Shown here piece by piece: positions 18,951 through 28,934 of a stretch of DNA of 64,000 nucleotides. Position 1 is the stretch's first letter, and each line of letters begins with the position of its first letter. The position numbers and the translations under genes were made by a program. The notes beneath the pieces were generated by a model, which was not told the DNA's origin, did not search any database, and saw only the letters and a list, made by a program, of their open reading frames with translations. Origin of the DNA: Polynucleobacter sp. 73C-SIWE (lineage in GTDB: Bacteria > Pseudomonadota > Gammaproteobacteria > Burkholderiales > Burkholderiaceae); contig NZ_JACVOK010000002.1 in assembly GCF_018882465.1 (NCBI RefSeq), forward strand, positions 558,001-622,000. The letters run 5' to 3'.

Positions 18951-21353
18951 TTAAAGCGCCCTAGTGCGAGTCACTCGCATCACATCATGGTTGGTGCGTA
19001 GGCTGCGCATGACCTTTGATAAATGCAAACGATCATATACCTGGATCGTGAAACGAATAGTGACCGAGTCTTCTTTGTAGCGATCTTCCATCGATACATT
19101 CATGATGTTTGAATCTGCGGAAGTAACACTGCTAGCAACTCGTGCTAGAACACCTTTACCCTGGCGAGTATCAATCGCTAAATCAACTTCAAATTCACGA
19201 TGAACTTCTTTACTCCACTCTACCTCGACCCACTTATCACCATCCTTTGATAGCATCCGCAGGGCAACTGGGCAATCGTTGGTATGTACTTGTAGGCCCT
19301 CACCCTTACCGAGATAACCAATAATGTTATCGCCGGGTATTGGATGGCAGCATGTCTGAAAGCTAATTGAATTGCCTTCACGCCCATCCACCAAGATGGC
19401 CTGGCGCTGATGGTGACTGACCTCAGTAGTCGATGCTATCCAATCAGCAGCACCCAAACGCATTTGATCACCGCCACCCTCATCATCTATCAAGATCTTA
19501 AGACGAATTGCGAGCTCTTGAGGCGATCTTCTACCTAATGCAATATTGACGCATGCCTCTTCACGTGTTTTATCGCCGGTCCAATGCATTAACTTTTCCC
19601 AAATCTCTGGGGTAATCAAAGCAGCATCAACACCCTGCTGCCGAAGACCATTGGCCAAGAGGCGTTCGCCCAATTGCAAAGATTCAGCGTAATGTTTTGT
19701 TTTTAAGGAATGTCGTATAGAGGCGCGCGCTTTACCAGTACGTACAAAGGCTAACCAACCAGGATTTGGCTGGGAGTTTGCCGAAGTCACCACTTCAATA
19801 ATGTCACCATTCTTGAGTTCGCTGCGTAGCGGTAATTGCAGGCCGTTAATTTTTACAGCAACACAATTGTTTCCAAGGTCACTATGAATGGAGTATGCAA
19901 AGTCTAGTGCTGTTGCGCCCCGAGGCAAGGCTCTGATTTGACCTTTAGGAGTAAAGACATAAACCGCATCCGGGAACAAATCAATCTTGACGTGTTCTAA
20001 AAATTCTTGAGAATCGCCACTGCTATCCTGAATATCAATTAAGGACTGTAGCCACTGATGAGCGCGGTTCTGCACCTCACTCATATCCGGTGATCCATCC
20101 TTGTAAGCCCAGTGCGCAGCAACCCCCGCCTCTGCTACCGCATGCATATCCGTTGTACGAATCTGGAACTCCACAGGAACACCTGATGGACCTAATAAAG
20201 TTGTATGTAGCGATTGATAGCCATTGAGCTTAGGAATCGCGATGTAATCCTTAAACTTGCCTGGCATTGGCTTGTAGAGAGAATGCAAAATGCCCAAGGC
20301 GCGATAGCATTCATCAATGTTATGCACTGTCACACGGAAGGCATATACATCTAGAACTTGAGAAAAACTCACATGCTTGCTACGCATCTTGTTATAGATG
20401 CTGTAAAGCGTCTTTTCTCGACCGCGCAGATCCACTTCGAGATTGGCCTTTGCGAAAGACATCCGCGAGGCTTGCAAAATCTTCTCAATGATTTCCTTAC
20501 GATTACCGCGCGCCCTTTTTACTGCACCCTCAATGACGCGAAAACGCATTGGCATGGAATAGCGAAAACTCAGATCCTGCAAATCACGGTAAATAATGTT
20601 TAAACCTAAGCGGTGTGCAATTGGCGCATAGATTTCGATTGTTTCTGCGGCAACCCGACGACGCTTTTCCATCGGGACAGCATCTAAGGTTCGCATATTG
20701 TGCGTACGGTCAGCCAGCTTAACTAAGATGACTCGGACATCACGCGCCATCGCCATAAACATTTTGCGAAAGCTCTCTGCTTGGGCTTCAGCATGGCTTT
20801 GGAACTCTAATTTATCAAGCTTAGTGAGGCCTTCTACGAGTTCGGCAACTTTAGTGCCAAACTTTTCAACCAAGTCAGCTTTAGTCGAGCCGGTATCTTC
20901 AATCACATCATGCAATAAAGCTGCCATGATCGAGGGCGCATCTAGGCGCCAAGTTGCACATAACTCAGCTACTGCAACTGGATGGGTAATGTAAGGCTCA
21001 CCACTGTGACGGTATTGCCCTAAGTGAGCAGTATCTGCAAACTGAAATGCTTTTTTGACTAGCGCTACTTCATCAGGCTTCAGATAAGTAAGCTTCGAGA
21101 GTAAGTTCTCGGTTGAAACAACTTGATGTTTTAAGGGGGTAATGGGCGCAGATGTTGGCCCAAATAGATGGCGACTTGATTGCGCTAGCAATGTTGCTAG
21201 AACTGATTTATTACCGCCATCTTGATTGATTTGCTTTAATGTATCTGAAGAGATATTCAACAGATCAGCTTGGGATGCTCCAAGCGAAGTCTCTCTAGGC
21301 GAGACCCCTCCTACTAATTCCGATGTTTTGACTGTTCCTAAAGGGAGCTCCAC
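18951..21353 (-). CDS. spoT: Bifunctional (p)ppGpp synthetase/hydrolase
   Basis: 800 residues. Makes and degrades the stringent-response alarmone. An N-terminal extension of about 85 residues is followed by the HD hydrolase domain (His148-Asp149 in LLHDVIEDTG, later VKLADRTHNMRTL), the synthetase domain (RGREKTLYSIYNKM, DVYAFRV, GYQSLHTT), TGS (VYVFTPKGQIRALPRGATALDFAY, from about 470), and an ACT domain at the C terminus. HD residues are intact, so hydrolase activity is expected. It is third in gmk-rpoZ-spoT, the usual proteobacterial order. Confidence 0.95.
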   Translation of the reverse strand: MELPLGTVKTSELVGGVSPRETSLGASQADLLNISSDTLKQINQDGGNKSVLATLLAQSSRHLFGPTSAPITPLKHQVVSTENLLSKLTYLKPDEVALVKKAFQFADTAHLGQYRHSGEPYITHPVAVAELCATWRLDAPSIMAALLHDVIEDTGSTKADLVEKFGTKVAELVEGLTKLDKLEFQSHAEAQAESFRKMFMAMARDVRVILVKLADRTHNMRTLDAVPMEKRRRVAAETIEIYAPIAHRLGLNIIYRDLQDLSFRYSMPMRFRVIEGAVKRARGNRKEIIEKILQASRMSFAKANLEVDLRGREKTLYSIYNKMRSKHVSFSQVLDVYAFRVTVHNIDECYRALGILHSLYKPMPGKFKDYIAIPKLNGYQSLHTTLLGPSGVPVEFQIRTTDMHAVAEAGVAAHWAYKDGSPDMSEVQNRAHQWLQSLIDIQDSSGDSQEFLEHVKIDLFPDAVYVFTPKGQIRALPRGATALDFAYSIHSDLGNNCVAVKINGLQLPLRSELKNGDIIEVVTSANSQPNPGWLAFVRTGKARASIRHSLKTKHYAESLQLGERLLANGLRQQGVDAALITPEIWEKLMHWTGDKTREEACVNIALGRRSPQELAIRLKILIDDEGGGDQMRLGAADWIASTTEVSHHQRQAILVDGREGNSISFQTCCHPIPGDNIIGYLGKGEGLQVHTNDCPVALRMLSKDGDKWVEVEWSKEVHREFEVDLAIDTRQGKGVLARVASSVTSADSNIMNVSMEDRYKEDSVTIRFTIQVYDRLHLSKVMRSLRTNHDVMRVTRTRAL

Positions 21354-21368
21354 ACCGGAACTCCTAAA

Positions 21369-21572
21369 TTACAAAGGTACTTTGGTCAGCATGTCACGGT
21401 CAGTCACACCAGCAGCAACTTCGCGTAAGGCAACTACTGTTGCTTTATCTCTGGACTCAACACGTGGAGAGTGACCTTGAACCAGTTGTCGCGCGCGATA
21501 AGTCGCAGCCAAAACCAGTTCAAAACGATTTGGGATAGTTTTAAGACAATCTTCTACAGTAATACGGGCCAT
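21369..21572 (-). CDS. rpoZ: RNA polymerase omega subunit
   Basis: 67 residues, beginning [21 protein letters not shown], the canonical omega start. It helps beta' assembly and forms part of a ppGpp site, which fits its place before spoT. The frame is open nine codons further upstream to another ATG, but the family start is at 21572. The nearest Shine-Dalgarno (AGGA) almost touches this ATG; GAG further up is better placed. Confidence 0.96.
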   Translation of the reverse strand: MARITVEDCLKTIPNRFELVLAATYRARQLVQGHSPRVESRDKATVVALREVAAGVTDRDMLTKVPL

Positions 21573-21617
21573 CCTGAACTCACTTAAATTTAGCTTCAAT
21601 ACCTATAGGATAACTGA

Positions 21618-22256
21618 TTAGACCCCGAGACGCTTCAAAAGGGCTGGATTTCTGGCCATGCTGGGCCCAGAACGCAGGCGACTGGAGGCCAAAATATGTT
21701 TTAGATCCATTAGGGCCTGTTCAAAGGAGTCATTAACCACAATGAAGTCAGCCTCATGGGCATGCTGTAATTCAATATGAGCAGCTGCTAAACGCCTCTG
21801 AATAGTAGCTTCATCATCCTGCCCACGTTTACGTAAGCGTTCTTCTAAAGCCGCAATAGAGGGTGGAAAAATGAAGATCCACTGAACTGATGGAATCAAT
21901 TGACGAATCTGTTGTGCGCCTTGCCAGTCGATCTCAAGCATGACATCACTGCCCGCTTCCATTTGAGATTCGATCCAAGGTTTAGATGTGCCATAAAAAT
22001 GGCCATGCACTTCCGCCCACTCTAAAAAGAGGTTTTGATCTCTCTCGCGGATAAATTCTTCTTTTGATACGAAACGATAATTTTTGCCATCCACTTCTCC
22101 TGGTCTTGGAGCGCGCGTAGTAGTTGATAGAGATAGTTTCAATCCCGGGTCATCTTTTAATAAAGCGTCCACTAAAGAAGATTTGCCTGCGCCAGATGGG
22201 GCAACAATCATCAGCATGCTGCCTTGATATGAAGGGTTCTGGTTTAGATTGGTCAT
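21618..22256 (-). CDS. gmk: Guanylate kinase
   Basis: ATP-dependent phosphorylation of GMP to GDP. 212 residues with the P-loop APSGAGKSSL at residues 19-28, STTTRAPRPGE GMP-binding segment, and EWAEVHGHFYGTS. Lies 16 nt after yicC and about 45 nt before rpoZ. GDP supply links it functionally to (p)ppGpp metabolism in the same unit. Confidence 0.97.
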   Translation of the reverse strand: MTNLNQNPSYQGSMLMIVAPSGAGKSSLVDALLKDDPGLKLSLSTTTRAPRPGEVDGKNYRFVSKEEFIRERDQNLFLEWAEVHGHFYGTSKPWIESQMEAGSDVMLEIDWQGAQQIRQLIPSVQWIFIFPPSIAALEERLRKRGQDDEATIQRRLAAAHIELQHAHEADFIVVNDSFEQALMDLKHILASSRLRSGPSMARNPALLKRLGV

Positions 22257-22272
22257 AAAGTAATTGTACGGA

Positions 22273-23211
22273 TTACTCTAGGTTTTGCACTTGTTCGCGC
22301 ATTTGCTCAATCAAGAGCTTGAGCTCTAGAGCAGCCTGAGTACATTCTTCAGAAACTGACTTTGAACTTAAGGTATTTGCTTCACGATTAAGTTCTTGCA
22401 TCAAGAAATCTAAACGCTTACCGACGGGCCCTTTGCCCGCTAGAGCAGTATCAACAGCTTGCAGGTGGGTCTTCAGACGGGCAAATTCTTCGGCAACATC
22501 AATTCGTACTGCATAGAGAACGACTTCTTGACGAATCCGCTCCATCAACTCAGTGCCAGATCCACTTGAACTCTTTCCTTGTTCTTGGGCTGCTAAAGCT
22601 TCTGCTAAACGTTCAGTGAGCTTTTCTTGATATTGCGCTACATATTGAGGAACTTTGGGTTCGATCACTTTTACAATCTCACGCATCTTAGTGGTGATAC
22701 TGGTGAGAACACCAACCAAGGCTTTGCCCTCAGCATTGCGACTATCCATTAAGACTGTTAAGGCTGCTTTGCCAGCTTCAATCGTAGCCGCAATCCAGCC
22801 CTCTTCCTCACCACGGGGCTCGGATACTACTCCGGGCCAACGTAATACATCGGCAACACTTAACTCTCTCGCATTAGCAAAAGTTTCCTGGGCCTGAGCT
22901 TGAAGAGCCTTGAGCGCCTCTAAGCGATCTTGATTGAGAGCGCCCAGAGCCTGTGGATTCGCTTTGACTGCCCCACCACTGCTATTGATACGCCAAGCAG
23001 CCCTAAACTCCACCTTACCCCGTGAGAGACTCTGGCTTACCAGCTCTCGCAAAGCAGGCTCTGCCCCACGGCATTCGTCTGGGAGACGAAAACCTAAATC
23101 CAGAAAGCGGCTATTCACAGCCCGACATTCCACCTGCAGATCAGCAACTACGCCCGCTCCTAGGGAGACTTGGCGAGAAGCGCTGCCATAACCAGTCATG
23201 CTCGATATCAT
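22273..23211 (-). CDS. yicC: YicC family endoribonuclease-like protein
   Basis: 312 residues from the ATG at 23211 ([12 protein letters not shown], the family opening). The N-terminal YicC domain ([17 protein letters not shown]) and C-terminal DUF1732 ([24 protein letters not shown]) are complete. E. coli YicC has been linked to RNA turnover and is now described as an endoribonuclease family. A second ATG four codons later is possible. Divergent from rph by 53 nt, upstream of gmk. Confidence 0.9.
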   Translation of the reverse strand: MISSMTGYGSASRQVSLGAGVVADLQVECRAVNSRFLDLGFRLPDECRGAEPALRELVSQSLSRGKVEFRAAWRINSSGGAVKANPQALGALNQDRLEALKALQAQAQETFANARELSVADVLRWPGVVSEPRGEEEGWIAATIEAGKAALTVLMDSRNAEGKALVGVLTSITTKMREIVKVIEPKVPQYVAQYQEKLTERLAEALAAQEQGKSSSGSGTELMERIRQEVVLYAVRIDVAEEFARLKTHLQAVDTALAGKGPVGKRLDFLMQELNREANTLSSKSVSEECTQAALELKLLIEQMREQVQNLE

Positions 23212-23264
23212 ATGGACATTGTAGATTCTTATTTGTTCCAACCCAAACCTTTAGGCAAAATTCG

Positions 23265-23996
23265 ATGAGCACCCAATCTATCACCCGTCCAAGTGGCCGT
23301 AAGCCCAAAGACTTGCGTCCTGTCACGATTTCTAGGGCCTTTACTAAGCACGCTGAAGGTTCTGTACTAATCGCCTTTGGAGACACCAAGGTGCTATGTA
23401 CTGCCAGTATTTTGGATAAAGTGCCGCCACATAAAAGAGGTTCAGGCGAAGGTTGGGTTACTGCTGAATACGGCATGCTCCCGCGCTCCACTCACACCCG
23501 CAGTGATCGTGAAGCTGCACGCGGTAAACAATCAGGCCGTACCCAAGAAATTCAGCGTCTCATTGGTCGCGCTATGCGCAGTGTCTTTGATCTCCAAATT
23601 TTGGGGGAACGCACGATTCACTTAGATTGCGACGTCCTGCAAGCTGACGGCGGTACTCGTACCGCTTCAATTACTGGAGCCTATGTTGCGGCACGTGATG
23701 CAGTTAATCATTTGCTCAAGAGTGGCGCCCTCACTCAAGACCCCATCATTGATAGCGTAGCTGCCATCTCCGTTGGCATCTATCAAGGCACCCCCGTTTT
23801 AGATTTAGATTACCCTGAAGATTCTGCTTGCGATACCGATATGAATGTTGTGATGACTGGTAAAGGCGGCATGATTGAAGTGCAAGGTACTGCTGAGGGA
23901 GTAGCCTTCTCCAGAAGCGAGCTCAACGCCCTGCTCGACTTGGCTGAACAAGGCATCCACGAGCTGACCCAACTGCAAATTGAAGCGTTGAAGTAA
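23265..23996 (+). CDS. rph: Ribonuclease PH
   Basis: 243 residues. Phosphorolytic trimming of tRNA 3' ends. Opens with R-P-S-G-R-x3-D-L-R-P, has [24 protein letters not shown] and [19 protein letters not shown], all RNase PH hallmarks. I use the ATG at 23265; the frame is open upstream over yicC but that part is antisense to yicC. It begins a plus-strand run rph-rdgB-hemW with spacers of 7 and 5 nt. Confidence 0.97.
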   Translation: MSTQSITRPSGRKPKDLRPVTISRAFTKHAEGSVLIAFGDTKVLCTASILDKVPPHKRGSGEGWVTAEYGMLPRSTHTRSDREAARGKQSGRTQEIQRLIGRAMRSVFDLQILGERTIHLDCDVLQADGGTRTASITGAYVAARDAVNHLLKSGALTQDPIIDSVAAISVGIYQGTPVLDLDYPEDSACDTDMNVVMTGKGGMIEVQGTAEGVAFSRSELNALLDLAEQGIHELTQLQIEALK

Positions 23997-24003
23997 ATCG
24001 TCA

Positions 24004-24594
24004 ATGCAAAAGCTTGTACTCGCCTCTAACAATGCTGGCAAGGTCAAAGAGTTTCAGGCGCTTTTGGCGCCATTACAGTTTGAGGTGATTCCGCAAGGAG
24101 TGCTGGGCATTCCATCAGCGGAAGAGCCCTTCCAAACCTTTGTTGAAAATGCTCTAGCTAAGGCACGTCATGCTAGTAGCGCTAGCGGTTTACCAGCGCT
24201 AGCAGATGACTCCGGTATTTGTGCTCATGCTCTAGATGGTAGGCCCGGTGTTTACTCTGCTCGTTATGCAGGTGAGAACGCAAATGATGTAGCCAATAAT
24301 GAAAAACTCATTACTGAATTAAGCAATCAATCCGATCGAAGCGCACATTATGTTTGCGCCCTTGTCTTCATGAATAGTGCCGATGATCCAAATCCCTTGA
24401 TTGTTGAAGCTAGCTGGCATGGAGTCATCATCGATCCGGCCAAAGGGAACAATGGCTTTGGTTATGATCCGCATTTTTTTCTTCCAGAACTCGGTAAGAC
24501 GGCTGCCGAACTCGATCCTGCGCAAAAGAACTTAATTAGCCATCGTGGTCAAGCTTTACGTGAACTCATTCGTCAATTACAAGCCCGTACTTAA
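24004..24594 (+). CDS. rdgB: XTP/dITP pyrophosphatase (HAM1 family)
   Basis: 196 residues. Removes deaminated purine nucleotides. N-terminal LASNNAGKVKEF, the central ADDSGICAHALDGRPGVYSARYAG catalytic block around residues 68-90, and GNNGFGYDPHFF are family signatures. Seven nucleotides after rph. Confidence 0.96.
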   Translation: MQKLVLASNNAGKVKEFQALLAPLQFEVIPQGVLGIPSAEEPFQTFVENALAKARHASSASGLPALADDSGICAHALDGRPGVYSARYAGENANDVANNEKLITELSNQSDRSAHYVCALVFMNSADDPNPLIVEASWHGVIIDPAKGNNGFGYDPHFFLPELGKTAAELDPAQKNLISHRGQALRELIRQLQART

Positions 24595-24599
24595 TTACT

Positions 24600-25781
24600 G
24601 TGCTCAATCAACCCACCCTCACTGCATTACCGCCCTTGGCTTTGTATATTCACTTTCCCTGGTGTGAAAAGAAATGTCCTTACTGTGATTTCAACTCCCA
24701 CCAAATTAAAGATCCCACTTCTAATTCCTTAGGCGGCTTTGATGAGCAACGGTATATTCATGCTCTCATTGCCGATCTTGAAACTGAGCTGCCAAATACC
24801 TGGGGTCGCCAAGTGCACAGCATCTTTATTGGTGGTGGCACACCCAGCCTCTTATCTGCTGCTGGCATGGATCAGCTACTGTGCGCTGTTCGCGCCCGCA
24901 TCAATTTAGAGCCCGATGCGGAGATTACGATGGAAGCGAATCCAGGATCTGTGGAGGCCGATAAGCTGGCAGGCTTTGCCAAGGCAGGAATTAATCGGGT
25001 GTCTCTAGGTATTCAGAGCTTTCAGGATGAGCAACTCAAAGCACTGGGCCGTATTCACAATGGTGCTGAAGCAAAACGTGCTGTACAGATTGCGCTTGAT
25101 CACTTTAAGTCCGTCAATTTAGATCTGATGTATGGGCTGCCTAATCAAAGTTTTGAGGCAGCAAGATCGGATATTGAAACTGCGCTGTCTTTTAAGACAC
25201 CCCATCTCTCTTTGTACAACCTCACGCTTGAGCCTAATACTTACTTTGCTAACTTTCCTCCGAAGTTACCGAGTGATGATGAGATTGATGCCATCTTCGA
25301 ACAGAACTTAGAACTTCTGATGAAAGCGGGCTATAAGCGCTATGAAGTTTCTGCTTATGCCAAGAAAGATCAGGAATGCAAACATAACCTGAACTACTGG
25401 CGCTATGGTGATTACATCGGCATTGGCGCAGGCGCCCATGGCAAGATTTCTTATCCGGGAAAGATTACTCGCCAAGTTCGAGAACGCCACCCCGAAACCT
25501 ATATGCAAGCGATGGAGTCCAAAGGCAATGCCCTGATTGAGTCTCGCGAAATTGCCGTTAAAGATCTTCCTTTTGAGTTCATGCTGAACGCTCTGAGACT
25601 TACCGATGGCGTTGATACCAACACCTTTAGTGAGCGAACTGGTTTACCTTTGAGTCTGATTAGCAAAAGTCTGGATGAGGCAAGTAAAAAAGGTTTGCTA
25701 GATGAGAATCCAAGTAAGTTAAAGCCAACTACTTTGGGTCTACGCTACCTGAATAATCTACAAGAAATGTTCTTGGACTAA
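24600..25781 (+). CDS. hemW: Radical SAM heme chaperone HemW
   Basis: 393 residues from a GTG start. The [4Fe-4S] cluster motif C-x3-C-x2-C is at Cys22, Cys26 and Cys29, with Phe31 beside it. The HemW-specific H-N-x-x-Y-W motif (HNLNYW) is present near residue 261, and a C-terminal HemN_C domain follows. HemW delivers heme to respiratory enzymes; it is often mislabelled coproporphyrinogen III oxidase, which has a different cysteine motif. Third gene of rph-rdgB-hemW. Confidence 0.95.
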   Translation: MLNQPTLTALPPLALYIHFPWCEKKCPYCDFNSHQIKDPTSNSLGGFDEQRYIHALIADLETELPNTWGRQVHSIFIGGGTPSLLSAAGMDQLLCAVRARINLEPDAEITMEANPGSVEADKLAGFAKAGINRVSLGIQSFQDEQLKALGRIHNGAEAKRAVQIALDHFKSVNLDLMYGLPNQSFEAARSDIETALSFKTPHLSLYNLTLEPNTYFANFPPKLPSDDEIDAIFEQNLELLMKAGYKRYEVSAYAKKDQECKHNLNYWRYGDYIGIGAGAHGKISYPGKITRQVRERHPETYMQAMESKGNALIESREIAVKDLPFEFMLNALRLTDGVDTNTFSERTGLPLSLISKSLDEASKKGLLDENPSKLKPTTLGLRYLNNLQEMFLD

Positions 25782-25798
25782 AAAGCTTTCTGATCTTT

Positions 25799-26596
25799 TT
25801 ACTTACCAGTCCAAACGGGTGGCTCGCCTTTTAAAAAGGAAGTAACACCATTTTTAAAATCCTCACTGCCATACGTTTCCCGAATCAGATCTTGGCAATC
25901 CGGCAATTGACTAGCAATGATTCTGGCCATTGCCAGCTTGCTCGCTTTTTGCGTAATGGGGGCGAGTTTTAATAAGCGCTCAGCCAAGGCGTCCGCCTCT
26001 TTGCCAAGCTGCTCTTGATCATAGGTAGCTAACAAATAACCTTGCGGCTTGAGTTCACTCGCTGGAATCATTTCAGCAAGTAGAAGCATGCGTCTGACGA
26101 TATTCATACCCATATGGGCAGCCAACCAGGCGATATTGCCTGGATAGAGGCAATTGCCCAGGGTTCTAGCGATGGGTACGCCAAACTTGGCATCTGGTGT
26201 GGAGATTCTGAAATCACAACACGTTGCAATGGCTAAGCCACCACCTACTGCCATGCCATCAATCACTGCGATGGTGGGAATCGGCAATGATGCCAAGGGG
26301 TTGAGATAGTCATGTATCGCTTCTTCGTAACGAACACCATCTTCACCATCTTTAAAGCTAGTAAATTGCGCAATGTCGCTGCCAGAGACAAAGGACTTGC
26401 CACCTGCCCCACGAAAGATAGCCACACGAATCGCAGGATTCTTAGCAATATCCAAACAAATGGATTTAAGGCTTTCATACATGCCAACCGTCATGGCATT
26501 GCGTGCTGCTATGTGATCAAAAGTGATGTAAGCAATTTTGTCGCGCAACTCGACCGTGACTTGCGCGACCTTAGCTTCCAAATCCTTTTGCGTCAT
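25799..26596 (-). CDS. Enoyl-CoA hydratase/isomerase family protein
   Basis: 265 residues with the crotonase fold. The oxyanion-hole segments are FRGAGGKSFVSGSDIAQF (around 64-81) and DGMAVGGGLAIATCCDFRI (around 114-132). One position usually filled by catalytic Glu in hydratases is not obvious, so isomerase or hydrolase activity is possible. Nine nucleotides downstream of a Bug-type binding protein gene and close to a divergent CaiB-type CoA transferase, which suggests activation and breakdown of an imported carboxylate. Confidence 0.85.
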   Translation of the reverse strand: MTQKDLEAKVAQVTVELRDKIAYITFDHIAARNAMTVGMYESLKSICLDIAKNPAIRVAIFRGAGGKSFVSGSDIAQFTSFKDGEDGVRYEEAIHDYLNPLASLPIPTIAVIDGMAVGGGLAIATCCDFRISTPDAKFGVPIARTLGNCLYPGNIAWLAAHMGMNIVRRMLLLAEMIPASELKPQGYLLATYDQEQLGKEADALAERLLKLAPITQKASKLAMARIIASQLPDCQDLIRETYGSEDFKNGVTSFLKGEPPVWTGK

Positions 26597-26605
26597 GAAG
26601 AAAGC

Positions 26606-27595
26606 TTATTCAGCCTTAATGTTTAAGCTCTTTACCAAGCGCTGGTATTTAGCAAGTTCGCCTGCAAGGAAAAGACTAAAGGCTGCAGGAGTTGTTGGCC
26701 CTTCAGGCTGCAATCCCTGTGAATCTAGCGTCTTCTTGATCTGTGGATCCGCCATTGCAGATTTAACTGCTTGATCGATCTTATTGACCACTGCTGGATC
26801 CATGCCTTTAGGGCCCATCACGGAATACCAATTAGTCACATCAAATCCAACAATACCGACTTCGTTAAAGGTTGGAACATTCGGGAGTATCGATAAACGT
26901 TTTGGGGTTGAGATCGCCAATGCTTTGAGGCCGCCCTGATTAATTTGCTGTAAGTTTGGCGGCAAAGTATCAAAGTTCATCGTGATCTGGCCACCGAGTA
27001 AATCGATAATCGCTTGGCCACTGCCCTTGTAAGGAACGTGATTAATGGAGATGCCGGCAATTTTCGAAAAGAGCGCGCCCGCCAAATGCTGGGTACTACC
27101 AATACCAGAGGAACCATAAGTCATCTGCCCTGGATTAGATTTGGCAAGCGAAATCAATTGCGCTACTGAGTTCACAGGCAATGATGATTTAACAACCAAT
27201 ACGTTTGGCACATAGCCCAAGTAAGTAATCGGCGTAAAGTCTGTCGCTGGATTGTAGGGCACGGTTGTCAATACAAACGGTGCGATCGCATTTGAATTGG
27301 AATGCCCCATGAGCAAGGTGTAACCATCTGGATTGGATTTGGCCACTAAATCAGCACCAATTGTTCCAGCTGCACCAGATTTGTTTTCAATAATGATGCT
27401 TTGGCCCAAGATCTCGCTCATCTTCGGGGCAATGGCGCGAGCAACAATATCAGTACCGCCACCAGGCGCAAATCCCACGATCAAGCGAATAGGTTTTGTA
27501 GGAAATGCTTGCTGAGCGAATGCAAAGAATGATGAGCAAGTCAGCGTTAGGGCAATCAGGCCACGAACAGCCAGCTTTGGTAATTGAATCAACAT
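26606..27595 (-). CDS. Bug/TctC-family periplasmic carboxylate-binding protein
   Basis: 329 residues. Signal peptide ends near FAFAQ (residue 28). The mature part starts with the family opening [23 protein letters not shown] and includes [25 protein letters not shown]. Bug proteins are tripartite tricarboxylate transporter receptors, very expanded in Burkholderiales. No TctA/TctB membrane genes are adjacent, so it may work with components elsewhere. In line with the enoyl-CoA hydratase gene. Confidence 0.93.
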   Translation of the reverse strand: MLIQLPKLAVRGLIALTLTCSSFFAFAQQAFPTKPIRLIVGFAPGGGTDIVARAIAPKMSEILGQSIIIENKSGAAGTIGADLVAKSNPDGYTLLMGHSNSNAIAPFVLTTVPYNPATDFTPITYLGYVPNVLVVKSSLPVNSVAQLISLAKSNPGQMTYGSSGIGSTQHLAGALFSKIAGISINHVPYKGSGQAIIDLLGGQITMNFDTLPPNLQQINQGGLKALAISTPKRLSILPNVPTFNEVGIVGFDVTNWYSVMGPKGMDPAVVNKIDQAVKSAMADPQIKKTLDSQGLQPEGPTTPAAFSLFLAGELAKYQRLVKSLNIKAE

Positions 27596-27672
27596 ACAGT
27601 CTCCAAATATTGTTTTAATTGTGTTTGATACTATTAGATATTCATTCTAAACATATAAAAACCATCGAGACA

Positions 27673-28902
27673 ATGACGAAAACACCTACTTCTAACCCTT
27701 CTTCTAGGCCCTTACCCCTCGCTGGAGTAAGGGTACTGGACGTGAGTCAGGTCATGGCTGGTCCCTACTGCTGCATGCTCTTAGCTGACCTTGGTGCCGA
27801 TGTCATCAAGATCGAACCTCCTGGAACTGGTGATCAAACTCGGGGAGCTATGGGTTTCAAGATGAAGGGCTCGGACAGCATGGGCTTTTTGAACATGAAT
27901 CGCAATAAGCGTAGCTTGACCCTCAATCTCAAAACCGATGCGGGCAAGAAAGTCTTTTTTGAATTGGTAAAGACTGCCGATATTCTGGTGGAGAACTATC
28001 GACCAGGTGTCATGAAAAAACTGGGGATTGATTACCCTACTCTTCAGACTATTAATCCTGGCCTGGTCTATGCCAGCATCTCTGGTTTTGGGCAAAGTGG
28101 TCCCTGGGCAGATCGCCCTGGTTTTGATTTAATGGCGCAAGCCATGTCTGGCGTGATGAGTGTGACTGGCTATCCTGATGGTCCACCCGTCAAGGCAGGT
28201 GTTCCGGTAGCCGATATTGGCTGTGCCCTGTTTGCGGTTTACGGCATCTTGTCTGCTTACATTGGTAAAACCAAATCAGGTGAAGGTCAATTTATTGATG
28301 CCTCACTATTTGATTCCGCTTTAGCGTTTTCTATTTGGGATACAGCGCAATACTGGGGCACTGGGGTTGAGCCCTATAAGCTGGGTACCGCAAATCATAT
28401 GAGCGCCCCCTACCAAGCCATGAAAGCTTCTGATGGCTATTTCGTGATGGGCGCTACCAACCAAAAGTTATGGAAACTCCTTTGTGAAAAAATGGACCGT
28501 CCTGAACTATTTGAAGATGCTCGCTTTAAAACCAATCCACTACGTTTAGCCAATCGTTTAGAGCTTGCTACTGAACTAGAAAAAACATTTATCACTAGGG
28601 CCAGTGATGAGTGGGTTGATGATCTATTGGCCGCAGGCATTCCAGCAGGCCCAATCAATACCTACCCAGAGGCGTTTGATAGCGAACATGGCCGTCATCG
28701 CAACATGCGGATGGAAATTGATCATCCGGTTGAAGGAACGGTTCCCAATATTGGTTTTGCCGTCAAGATGATGGGTACTCCGCAACGGGTACGCAAGCAC
28801 CCTCCTTTGCTGGGCGAGCACACGAGTGAGATTCTTGCTGAACTGGGCATTGCTGGCGATGAACTTAAAACCTTAGAAGCTGGCGGCGCCTTTGCGCCTT
28901 GA
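27673..28902 (+). CDS. CaiB/BaiF family III CoA transferase
   Basis: 409 residues from ATG 27673. Transfers CoA between carboxylic acids. Family features: RVLDVSQVMAGPYCCMLLADLGADVIKIEPP near the N terminus (a landmark, residues 20-49), FLNMNRNKRSLTLNLK, and the block around GVPVADIGCALFAVYGIL that carries the catalytic Asp of formyl-CoA transferase relatives. The frame is open 18 codons upstream but those residues do not look like the family. Divergent from the Bug/hydratase pair; substrate unknown. Confidence 0.9.
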   Translation: MTKTPTSNPSSRPLPLAGVRVLDVSQVMAGPYCCMLLADLGADVIKIEPPGTGDQTRGAMGFKMKGSDSMGFLNMNRNKRSLTLNLKTDAGKKVFFELVKTADILVENYRPGVMKKLGIDYPTLQTINPGLVYASISGFGQSGPWADRPGFDLMAQAMSGVMSVTGYPDGPPVKAGVPVADIGCALFAVYGILSAYIGKTKSGEGQFIDASLFDSALAFSIWDTAQYWGTGVEPYKLGTANHMSAPYQAMKASDGYFVMGATNQKLWKLLCEKMDRPELFEDARFKTNPLRLANRLELATELEKTFITRASDEWVDDLLAAGIPAGPINTYPEAFDSEHGRHRNMRMEIDHPVEGTVPNIGFAVKMMGTPQRVRKHPPLLGEHTSEILAELGIAGDELKTLEAGGAFAP

Positions 28903-28910
28903 GTCACCCT

Positions 28911-28934
28911 ACTGCAGGCTTACTCGCCTGCAGT
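28911..28934. repeat. Perfect 9-bp inverted repeat between convergent genes
   Basis: ACTGCAGGC (28911-28919) and GCCTGCAGT (28926-28934) flank a 6-nt loop that contains the stop codon of the alkyl sulfatase gene. It begins 8 nt past the CaiB-type gene stop. No T tract follows on either strand, so if it terminates transcription it does so without the usual tail. Confidence 0.6.

Noticed and set aside
23022..23264. 81-codon N-terminal extension of rph
   Set aside because: Antisense to yicC; the RNase PH family starts at 23265.
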